64,000 bases of DNA, from assembly GCA_016858145.1 (NCBI GenBank), contig JAEHOE010000020.1, positions 372,001 through 436,000 on the forward strand. Direction: 5' to 3'. Below, in pieces: positions 48,594 to 58,700 of the stretch. A model generated the notes under the pieces. The model ran no database searches. It saw nothing but the letters and a program-made list of their open reading frames with translations, and was not told the origin of the DNA. A program made the translations under genes and the position numbers. The DNA comes from Edaphochlamys debaryana. Taxonomy: Eukaryota > Chlorophyta > Chlorophyceae > Chlamydomonadales. The stretch's first letter is position 1; the number at the start of each line of letters is the position of its first letter.

Positions 48594-49455
48594 GCGGATC
48601 ACTTTCTGGAGCGGGCGTCTCGTTAGCGGATGCGGCCGAGAGGCGGCAGCGGCGAATGCAGCGGCTGCCTTGGAGCTGGCGGGCGATCCCGGTGGTATGG
48701 GATGCTGGGCGCGCGGGTCCGGCTGCGGTTTCTCGCGCGGCGGTCGGGCTGGCTGGCGTGGGCCCTTGGGTTGCACCTAGGCTGGTAGATACATCTAGCA
48801 TCGGCGGTTGCCGGCCGGTTCATCACCGGTTCCACTTGCGGAGGGTGGGCGTCAAGGAATGAACGCGTGGGCTGTGGGCAGAAAGGTGGGATTTCCTAGC
48901 TCGGCGATATGCGGAAGAATGCTCCCTAGAGCTCATTTATTCCGTTGTGGAAGAGCCAACCCAATCTCTCGAAAGCCCAAGCCACGAGGCAGCGCGCGAG
49001 CGCAGCCCGGGGCCCAATGTGTCCTCCTGTCGCCTTTCTTTCCCTTTTGACCACGGACCTACGATTGACGTGAAAGAGCGACCTGTGTGTTAATGAGAGC
49101 GTGGGGCGGGCTGCCCGTGGGGATCGGCGGTGTTTGAATGTGTCGGTTTCCCATTTCCGTTTGCCGGGGTTGGCCCAGGACCGCCCCGGGTGTCCCTGAC
49201 GTTGTGGTCGTGTGTTCAGTGAGCCTGTCGCAGTTTTGGATGATGAGCGATGGTAGAGAGGTGCAGAGGTGTCCGTGCCGTGGCCGAGCCGGACGGCGGA
49301 CAGACATGACGCAGGAAGCATGGCTGGAGTGAGGTGCACGGTTAATTCTTGCTGGGGGGTTGTAGGGACGGGCGCTGCCCGCCCGGGCCTCGCCGGACCG
49401 TGGGCCAAGCTGAACGGCCAGGCCGCGGAGAGCGGTACTGCTGCAGGCAGGATGC

Positions 49456-49460
49456 TGTAA
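49456..49460 (+). terminator. Candidate poly(A) signal TGTAA for FAD7
   Basis: First TGTAA noticed downstream of the FAD7 stop, 863 bases away. Such long 3' UTRs are common in volvocine algae. Confidence 0.5.
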
Positions 49461-49576
49461 TTTTGAAGAATTCATGGCTCAAAGCGCGACGTTGACCCAG
49501 TCTTCAATTCAAAGCCACGGAGCAACGGAGCAGTCGGGATGCCCCCTCTCCGCCGGCGGTGTGGCACCTAACAGGG

Positions 49577-49592
49577 TTCGACTGCAGTCGAA
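49577..49592. repeat. Perfect 16-bp palindrome
   Basis: TTCGACTGCAGTCGAA is its own reverse complement. It lies about 120 bp after the FAD7 poly(A) signal. Could be a dimeric factor site or chance. Confidence 0.6.
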
Positions 49593-50197
49593 GAGAGAAA
49601 TCCCGCAGTCGCCGGGACTCGGCGGGGCGGGAGGAAACAGCTGGGGGGCTCTTGAGCCCGCGGGGCGATGCGGCGCAGGGATGGCCGACCCGGGCCACCT
49701 CCGCTGCTGGGCTGTTGGATAAGCCAGAAATTCGTCAACCAGCGGACCAACCCCTTGGCCCCCCTTCCCCCGCAGAGACTGAGCGGCCAGTTACTGAGCC
49801 CTTCTCTAAGCTTCCCGCTGTCGACGAGCCATCCCTCGGCCCCCCTAGCTTCGCGTAACCTCGTCCCCGGTTCCCATATTGGCATTCCACCTAGCTGCAC
49901 GTTGTTTTGACCCCTCGGCGTGACGGGTGGCCCGGAGCCGCGCGTGCCCTCAGGTGCCCTCGTCACTTGCACTGCATTTTTGAATCCCTCGCCCGCCCGA
50001 CCCGCTCTGTATGGAGCTGGGCGCCCAGCGCCCCACCTGCTCATCGCTACGCTTAGTGCATCAGCCAACGGACCAGTCCGCGCAACAGCACAGCCTCTGC
50101 TCTCTGCCGGACATGGCGTCGTCGTTGCAGGGCTACGCCAGGCCGCCACCCCTCAACAACCGGCTCTCCCGATCCTGCTCTCAGCATCAAAGCGTCC

Positions 50198-50339
50198 CCA
50201 CTCGTCCATCCTGGTGCCGTACCACGGCTGGCGCATCAGGTACGTGCTCATGGGAACGCGATCAGGCGATGCGTTTGGATGAGAGCATGGGCAATCACAC
50301 AGTAGTGCCAGCACGCATGGCCTGGACTGTGGGCTGAGT
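50198..50339 (+). pseudogene. FAD7 fragment, left part (exon 4 end and intron 4)
   Basis: Bases 50198-50339 match 47064-47205 of the intact gene almost perfectly, including the exon 4 donor and intron sequence. The match begins mid-exon, so this is a genomic-segment duplication, not a retrocopy. It stops at the LINE insertion. Confidence 0.93.
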
Positions 50340-51698
50340 TCAGTCCTCGGTGGTTACAATGAGGGACCCCAGCGGGGTACACGGCAGCTGAACGCCGTGG
50401 CTTGACAGCCAACCTCACGGGCTTACCCCCTGCAAGCCAGCACGCCGCCCCCTAGCTTGAACGGCAGGGCCCCTACCCGGGCTCCAAAAGAGATCTAGTG
50501 AAGACCATCCATCACCTCAACGTGGGGCGTGTAACGCACATCTCCCTCCTCAGTCACGGCCAAAAAGGGGTGGTCCTCAGGCACCGTGTCCCAATCTGAC
50601 GGGGCTGACCCCACCCCGGCAAAGCACTGAAGGCGCGCTTCAAGCTCTCCCCTCGCCAGCGCCCTTGCCTGCATGATCAGACCCTGTGCACCCCGATGCG
50701 CGTACTTGTAGCGTCGTGCTTGCTCCATGGCCCCAACGGCGGCCAAGCACACCACATCCCAAACTTGCTGCTGAATGCCCGCGGGGGCCTGCACCAACCA
50801 AACCTCATGCCTCTTGACTGCCCGACCAATCGCATCGCTAAATCTTGTGCGCACTGCCATCGTTGCCGCACACGACCAGAAATGGTGGAGCCGGTCACCT
50901 TGGTTCATCGCCTGCCCACACGGGCACCTGGCTACCTCACTCGTGCCCAGCTGGGCTCGATGCATGCCAAACCCTGGATATCCGTCCATGGCAAGTCGCC
51001 ACAGGGGCTCCTTGTTGCTTGCTTCCCACTTCAACTTCCACAAACGGGGCCAGACAGCCTTCAGCCGCGTAACTTCAGCCTCCGCGGCCTCCCCCGTCCC
51101 CAAAGCCTCCCGAATAAACTCTGTATGCTTGTGCGCCAGTCGGGTGCGCGCTGGGCCCAGCTGCAGCTGGGTTGCAATCTGGACCGACAATTTGCTCAGA
51201 GCGACGTCCCCCCACCCCACACTATCTGCTATTCTGCCCCACGCCTCGAGCTCAGACCCCGCAGGGCCGCCTGCAGCGCGCGCCGCGGCCACCCACCCCT
51301 CGGGCAGACGTCCCAGCAGGTCCTGCAGCCGCCTGGCCATTTCTGTCCCGTTTCTCAGTGCCAGGGGCAAGTCCTGTGTTTCTGTCCTAAGAATGTCACG
51401 CAAATTCCTCTGGCCATACTCCCTATTGCACGCAGCGCGCGCCCGAGCGTGGGCCCTCCCAGCCACACCCCCGACCCCACTCTCGACGATAATACTGCCT
51501 AGGGCATCTGCACACGTGACTGCCATGCCCACGGTCGTCAAGCCCCGTACTGCAAACAGGTCCCTAAACTCTGCCTCAATTCCTGTACTCACGTCTGATG
51601 CCGCCCGTGCGGGCAGGGCCGGGTTGCCCCACAGGGGCGCGTGGCGCACCCAGGGGCCCGCCGCCAGGGCCTCCGCGTTGATCACCGTGGCCGGGGGG
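50340..51698 (-). mobile_element. 5'-truncated LINE (L1-like) inserted in the FAD7 fragment
   Basis: 1359 bp interrupt the FAD7 duplicate exactly, with GAGT present on both sides (50336-50339 and 51699-51702), a possible 4-bp target-site duplication. The element is read on the minus strand. Its 3' end at 50340 carries a TGTAA poly(A) signal (50354-50358), and its 5' end is cut at 51698 inside the ORF, the typical 5' truncation of target-primed reverse transcription. Confidence 0.82.
50495..51698 (-). pseudogene. C-terminal part of a LINE reverse transcriptase polyprotein
   Basis: One open frame of about 400 residues ends at 50495. It has the features of the region C-terminal to the reverse transcriptase of L1-type elements: a long helical stretch, then LWRLAMDGYPGFGMHRAQLG, then a CPCG...H..F..C zinc-finger-like motif as in zf-RVT domains. 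Endonuclease and polymerase domains are missing, so it is inactive. The frame opens upstream into the FAD7 fragment only by chance. Confidence 0.75.
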
Positions 51699-52170
51699 GA
51701 GTGCAGTTGCGTCTGGCCCCTTGCACTCCCCCCGCAGCCACCGCACCCCACGCCAACCATGGCCACGTCGAGAACGACGAGTCCTGGCACCCCGTGACCA
51801 AGACCCTGTACGACAAGATGGACTTCTGGGGCAAGGTCGGCCGCCTGTCGGCCCCCTGGGCTCTGTTCGCCTTCCCCTTCTACCTGTGGAAGCGCTCTCC
51901 TGGCAAGGACGGCTCGCACTGCCGTACGTACGACCCCGGGACCTGTATCAGCCTGCTAGACGTAACCGGCACAGCTTTACGTCGTCGACAGCAACAGCAT
52001 GCCGTTTACTACAGCGTAGCCGTTCTCAGCCGCATCACCGACTACATCTGCTGCGCATACCGCTCGGTTTTGTGCTAGATAGCCCTGTTGCTAGTCCACT
52101 GCATGGAGGCTATGCCCTCCGACCCCGCCTGCGACCTGTTCACGCCCGCCGAGAAGGAGCTGGTGAGAGG
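51699..52170 (+). pseudogene. FAD7 fragment, right part (intron 4 end and broken exon 5)
   Basis: 51699-51920 match 47202-47425 of FAD7. Two bases are missing within the HRTHH histidine box, so that box is frameshifted. After 51920 about 195 bp of unrelated DNA are inserted, and the exon 5 end plus donor resume at about 52116-52170. Without exons 1-3 and 6-9 it cannot encode a desaturase. Confidence 0.9.
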
Positions 52171-52794
52171 GCTGGCCGCCCTCGCCAGATGGGAGTCGTC
52201 GCCGCTTTGGATTTGCTGAGGAGGCGCACCGGATTAAAGTTATGCTACACAGCATCCGTAGTCGTGGGAACCGACAGCCGCGCCTATATGGGGCACTACG
52301 CCCCGTTGTCTCTTCAAGGCCGGGATCGGGGCAAGCGAACCCCTAGATGCTGGGCGAAACCCGCGGGTGCGCTAGCTGGGGCACTTCGTAGAGTCCGGGT
52401 TGACATCTGCGTCCTGGACAGTCTGCCAAGAGAATCCACCAGCGCAATCCACCGGGAGATGTCGGTTCCCGGCCTCACGCCGCCTCCCTTTCCATCAGTC
52501 CTGCCCCCTTGCAATCTTCCCTCCAGCCGAACACCCCCACCCACGCACACTGACCGCCAGCTGTCACGCACGCCCCATTTCCTTCAACCCAGTGCACAGC
52601 AGTTGCCAAGGACCCCCAGCTTCAGAGGCCACCACCCACCACCACCACCACCACGGCAGTCACCATCTCAACACTCAATCGTGCTCAGCACACACACACG
52701 CAGTCCACTGTATTACAGAGCCTATGTGCTACCTTTTGTGCTACCACATGCGGTGGCCAGGCCCACACTAGCACCGCGCCCATCACCGATCGTG
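52171..52794. other. Intergenic DNA between FAD7 fragment and ATAD2-like gene
   Basis: Contains diverged remains of FAD7 intron 5 at its left end, a short CCA-rich microsatellite near 52630-52655, a CA run near 52690, and the ATAD2-like poly(A) signal. No gene seen. Confidence 0.5.
52713..52717 (-). terminator. Candidate poly(A) signal TGTAA for the ATAD2-like gene
   Basis: Minus-strand TGTAA 78 bases after the stop codon. This would make an unusually short 3' UTR; a more distal signal is also possible. Confidence 0.45.
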
Positions 52795-55700
52795 TCAGCG
52801 CGCAGCCGTCACACCCTGCCGCCCCGTCAGCAACCCCTCCGCGGCCTCCGCCACCGCCGCCACCACCGCCAGCCGGTCCCGCTCCCGCGCCCGCTCGACC
52901 ACCACGCCCGCCACCCGCGCGTACAGCAGCTCCATGTCGTCCAACGACCAACCGTCGGTCCCAACCACCAACCGCTCCAGCAGTTGCTCGGCCTGCTGCA
53001 CGGCCTGCTCGTCCACGGGGTCCCGCTCGGGCAGAGGCACCGGCTCGAAGGCAGCGGCGCCCCCGGTATCCGCCTCCTCCGCCGCCGCAAGCGTGCACAC
53101 CACCGCCTCCGCCAAGGGGTCCGCCGCCGCCATCTCTACTTCTGCCTCCGCCGCGCTAGGCCCAGCCTCCGCCGCCGCCTCCCCAGCGCCGCCGTCGTCA
53201 GCGGCGGCATGTACTGGCGGCGCCGCCCGCAGCGGCGACCCGGTGGCGGTCGTCGTCGTCGCTGTCGGCACCGCTGCCGCCGTCGACGCCTCCTGCGCCG
53301 CCGCCAGCGCCGCCGTGAGCGTTACGGCGCGGGGGCTGTCCGGAGTCCCAGTACCGTCAACGTCCATGGCGTCCGCTGCGTCCACTCCGTCGGTTCCGGA
53401 AACCCGAGTCGCCTTTTGAGGCTGCTTGGGCGGCGACTGCGGCGCCGCCGCCGACGGTGAGGACGTGTGGTTGGCGGCGGAGGCGGCGGCGGCAGCCGCC
53501 GCCAGCGCCGCCGCCATGGCGAGCTGCCGTGACGTCGGCGACGCTGCCTCCGTCGGGCTGTGGTCCCGATGTACGGCGTGTCCGTTGGCGTGCGGCGCGG
53601 CGATTGGGTGTAGATGGAGATGCGGCGGCGGCGCCGCCACCGCCGAGAGCCGACCGTCCAACTTCTCGGGTGACGTGGCCTCCTTGGCGTCGTCGCCCGC
53701 CGCCACCACCGCCGCCGCATCAACGTCCATCGCCGCCGCCGACCCGCCGCCGCCGCCGGCGCCAGCAGGCCCAGCGGCGCCGTGGGATTGCTGCGAACCG
53801 CGTCCCGGCGCCTGTGGCGCCGGCGCCGGCGCCGCCGTCCCCGTCCCCGCTGCCGCTGCCGACGGCCCGGCGGCGCCGCTAGCGGCCGCCGAGCCCTGCT
53901 GTTCCCGCTCGCGCTCCCGCTGCTGCTGCTGCTGCTGCCGCGCCAACCGCCGGAGCAGAGCCTCGGGGTCATCCAGCATCACACCCGCCTGCCCCGCCCT
54001 TCTCGTCACCACCCGGTCCCCGCTCGCGCTCCCGCCAGCACCTCCCGCTCCCCCTCCTCCCCCTGCCCCAGCCCCTGCACCCCTCGCCGCCGCCGCCGCC
54101 GCCGCGGCTGCGGCTGCGGCCTTGGCCCGCGCTGCCGCCAGGTCCTCCGGCAGCTCGAGCCCCGGCGGCGGCGGCAGGGGCCCGCCGCGGGCGGCGATGT
54201 CTTCGCAGCGCTTGGCCAGGTCCAGGGGCACACGCGCACGCACCAGGTGTTCGGCCTCGTCGGCGAGGGCCGAGGCGCGGCTGACGTTGCGCGCGCCGGC
54301 GGCTGAGTCGCCGAAATACTCCTTGGCGCCCTGAGGTTGGGGATGGGAATGGGGGGATGGGGATGGGGATGGAGTGGAGGGGATGAGAAGGGGTCAGAGC
54401 TAGGTGTAGGGGCAGTGAGAGGAGGGTGCTCGCGGCTGAGTCGCAGAAGGGTACTCCTTGTCGCTCTGGGGTGTGGAGGGTCAGGGGATGAGGGGGGTTG
54501 GGAGGAGGGTACCGTGAGGGCGGTCTGGGAAGCGGCGTCGGGGGTCGGGTGGTGCCGTACGCACCTGTACGATGAGCGCCACGTCAGCCAGGAAGGCCGC
54601 GATGGTGCCGTACTGGCGGCCGTCCACGCGGGCGAGGACGCTTGCAAGGTCCATGGGCACGGACACCTGTCAGGGGGGGGAAGGGGGGCGCGAAAGACTA
54701 AGTGCCACAGTAAAGCAAGCAAAGCCCCCGTTCCCCACGCACCAGCCTAGAGTAGCCCGGGTCGACCCCGTGCTCCCTGTCCCCCCTCTCTCCCCCTCCC
54801 CCTACCTTGCCCTCCCCCCTCTCCCTCCCTTCCCCTTGCCTCCTCGCCCCCTTGCCCCACCAGCCTCCAGTAGTCCGGGTCGTCCCCCGGCTCCACGGGC
54901 GCTGCGAACATGCGCCAGCGCCGGTCGTTCAGCAGAGCCACCGTCACACCCCGCAGGCCCATGCGCAGCGCGCGAAGCGCGGCCTGCTCCTCCTCGTACG
55001 CCCTGCGTGCGGCGCGTGGCGTGCGGCGCGTGAGAGGCGTGCTATGGTGTTTAGGATGCGTAGGGTGGGCGCGTGATACGTATAAGTGCAGTTGTGAGCA
55101 GTTGCTATGGTGTTGTGTTGTGTGGTGTGGCGCAGCGCGCGTGCGGTGGATGATGAGTAAGGACAGGCTGCGGGGACAACCACTCCGCATTGGCGGTGGG
55201 CACGTGCTGCTAGGTAGCTAGATTTCGGGCCTGCAGCGATGGGGCGATGGGCATGTGCTGCTAGCTAGCTAGCAAGGTTCGGCGTGCGTCTCGCGTGCGG
55301 CGCGTGCCATGCTGCCGTACCTGCGTGCGGCGAGCGCCTTGGCGGCCTCCGCCTCGGCCTCGCGCGCCGACGCCACAGAGGGGTCCCGCGGCAGCGGCGG
55401 CGCGGCGGTGGCGGAGGGCGTGACGGCGCCGTCGGCACATGTGCCGTCGGCGCCGGCTTCCGAGGCGCCGGCAAGCAGGGCGGGGTCCACGGGCTCTGCG
55501 GCTGCCAGCAGTGGCTCCTGGGGAAGGTCAGGGGCGGGCAGGAGGATCAGGGCGACCCAGGTTGAAAAGATGGTTTAGGTTCGTGTTTTGGACTGAGGAG
55601 GGTCGGAGGGTTCAAGGCACGGGTTAAGGCTAGGAGCCCTGGCCACCCGCTCCACCTCGACCCCCGGTTCCTAGTTCATTGAATTTGAACACCAAGACGA

Positions 55701-58700
55701 CTCACCCGGAGGACTTCCCGCCGGTGAGATTCCGTCGGCGGTGCCAGTTCCACCACATCCTCCCCCACCGGGGCCCCCGCCGCCCCCGCTGCTCCCGCCC
55801 CCGCCGCCGCCGCCGGGCCCACGCCGCCAAACACGCCGAGGCCCTTCAGCTCCCGATGCAGGCCGGCGTACGGCACCTCGGCGGTTGCCAGCAGCAGCAG
55901 CGGCAGGTCGGGCGGGAGGTCGCGCAGCAGCATGACTAATGTGGCGCGCAGCTGCGGCGGCGCCGTCTGCCACCACAGGTGCAGGTGCGGCAGGTACAGC
56001 ACCGCCGGCGCTGACCTGTACAGCATGGCGGAGAGGCGTACGGCGGGACGATGAGGGCGGGTGTGAGGCCGGCGCGCGAGTCAGGGCCAAAAACATCCGG
56101 ACCCAGCCTCACCCCTTCCCCACCACCCAAGCCCACCCACCTCCGCGCCTCGACAAAAGACGCCACTTGGGCCTCCTCGGGAGACCTGGCCCCCCCTATT
56201 GGGCCAACAAGGCCCACCCCATCTACCCCGGGATCCTCACCCACCCCACCCCAAGCCCCACCCACCTCCGCGCCTCCACGAAAGCCGCCACCAGCGCCTC
56301 CTCGGGCGACCGCGCCCCCGGGTTGGCCAGCAGCGCTGGGAGCCCCAGGGCGTGGGCCGGGAGGCCCTCGAGCGCGTGGAGGAGGGCCGCCGCCAGGGCC
56401 CCCTGGCCGCAGCCGGGGGGGCCGCACAGCAGCAGGCGCGGGCGGCTGAGCAGGAAGGAGGGCAGGCGGGCGAGGAGGGAGCCGAGCGCGCCGGAGAGGT
56501 TGGCGGCGGCGAGGTGGTTGGCGGAGGCGGAGAGGTGGTTGGTGGAGGCGGCGGCGGAGGTGGCGGCGGCCCGGCCGGGCGGGAGGATGAGCGCGGTGGT
56601 CTGGGCCGCGGTTCCGGCGGCGGCGGCGGCGGAGGTGCCGGGGCCCGGGCCCGGGCCGGGCCCGGCCAGGCCCTCCCTGGCGGCGCCGGCTTCGAGGCAG
56701 GCCGCCGCCGGCGGGAAGGTGCGGCGGAGGCGGCCCAGCGCCGCCGCCAGGCGGGGAGCCAGTACGGCGGCGGCGGCGGCGCCGGAGAGCGGCCGGGCGA
56801 TGGCGGCGGCGGAGCGGTTGGAGGCGGGCGTTATGGCGGTTAGCGCCGCCAGGAAGTCCTGCCGCTCAACCGTCACAGTGGTTGGCTCGACCAGCAGCTT
56901 GTCCTCCGATGAATAGATCTGTGGGTACCTGCGCACGTACGGTATGACGGCATGCCGGCGGGACAGCAAGCATGCGTACGGTTAGCGGTTGGTGGTTGGG
57001 TGGCCAACGGCGCCTCGCCCTCCCTTTAAAACTCAACGCCACCATGCCCTGCACCATGCCCTGCACCCCGCCTGCCCCAGGCTGTCCCAGGCTGTCCCGA
57101 CGCCAGAAACCCACAGGGGTGTCCACCCACACTCCCAACCCCACCTCCTCCGCACTGCGTGCAGCGCCGCCTCTGCGCACAGCGCCTTGAGGTCCGCCCC
57201 GCAGTACCCCACGGCCAGGCCCGCCAGGTCCTGGGGGGTGGGGGCGGGGTGGAGGGGCGGGAGGCGACGGGGTGGAGGGGGTTGGAGGGGGGAGTGTGGA
57301 GAGTGTGTGTGTTCTGTGACGTGCGGTGATCGAGGAGCTAGCCAGCCCCACCAGGTCCTCGAGCAGCAGCCCTAGCCGCGGGGAGGGGTATCCGTAACCT
57401 GGTGACGCTAGCCCCGGGGAGCCAAGCGCAGAACTGCCCTTCAACCGTCGGCTGGCCTGGCCCCCCACCTGCAGCAGCTCGGGCGTGGGCCGTTGCGCCC
57501 ACTTGCGCGTGTGGATCTCCAGGATGGAGCGCCGGGCCTGGGGGCGGGGGAGGTGGGGAGGGGGAGGAGCGTGTGCGTTGGAGGAATCGGGGCAGGAGCT
57601 GGGGGGCAGGAGCGTGTGTTTGGCAACGCGTGGAAGCAAGGGGGGCAGGAGCTGGTGCTGGTGCATCTCGAGGATGAAGCGCTGGGCCCCGGGGGCCAAG
57701 GTGCAGAAAGGTTGCGGTCCCCGGGCCTTCCCCGCCGCCCCCTCACCGCCAGCCCGGGGAGGGGGAACAGCAGCTCCCGGTCGAAGCGCCGCGTTCCCCC
57801 TGCCCGTGCCGTGTCGTAACATACACACGCCTCCCCTCCCAGCCCCCGCCGCCCCCTCACCGCCAGCCCGGGGAGGGGGAACAGCAGCTCCCGGTCGAAG
57901 CGCCGCGTTCCCCCTGCCCGTGCCGTGTCGTAACATACACACGCCTCCCCTCCCAGCCCCCGCCGCCCCCTCACCGCCAGCCCAGGGAGGGGGAACAGCA
58001 GCTCCCGGTCGAAGCGCCCCGGCCGCCGCAGCGCTCCGTCCAGGGCGTCGGGGCGGTTGGTGGCGCCAATGACAACCACCTGGGGGGAGGGAGGGAGGGA
58101 GGGGGGGGCAGGAGGGAGCAGAGGAGGTTTCAGGTGCGTGTTTTTTTTATCTAAACCTGCGATTCACGCCTAGCCCGCGATGCCACACGCTCCCACGCGT
58201 TAAAGCTCGGTTGGATTATAGTGCGCCCACGGTTACCACGGGGAATGGGTCGCATAGCAGATGGGTGGGGGGCTGAGCCCTCATTTTCCGCCCCCGTGGG
58301 GGCCCCGCTTGTCTAAACCTAAGGCGAGGGACCAGTGCGACGGAAGCGGGGTCTCCGGGGCCTGGGCCTGCCTGGGCCAAATCTAAACTTGCTCCCACCT
58401 GCCCCCGGCTGTCCAGTCCGTCCATGAGGGCGAGCAGGGTGGACACGATGGAGTTGTGGATCTGGTCCTGGCGGCTGGAGCGGACCTGACAGGGGGGAGA
58501 GGGGGACGAGCAAGGACGGCAATGGAGGGTTGTAAGGGTTGCAGCAAGCTGACGGAGGACAAGGCCTCTCCGCCCACGATCCCGAAGGCCGCGGAGACTG
58601 ACGAGCATGAGCATTCCACGAGCCCTACTGCTCCTGCAGCAGCAGCTGGCCCCAGGCTGCCTCACCGGCGCCAGGCCTTCGAACCTAGCCATCGCGGTCT

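Larger units (their letters stand above)
48594..50197. other. FAD7 3' UTR and intergenic DNA
   Basis: About 870 bp of probable 3' UTR up to the TGTAA at 49456, then non-coding DNA up to the duplicated FAD7 fragment. It includes a perfect palindrome at 49577-49592. No other gene seen. Confidence 0.5.
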
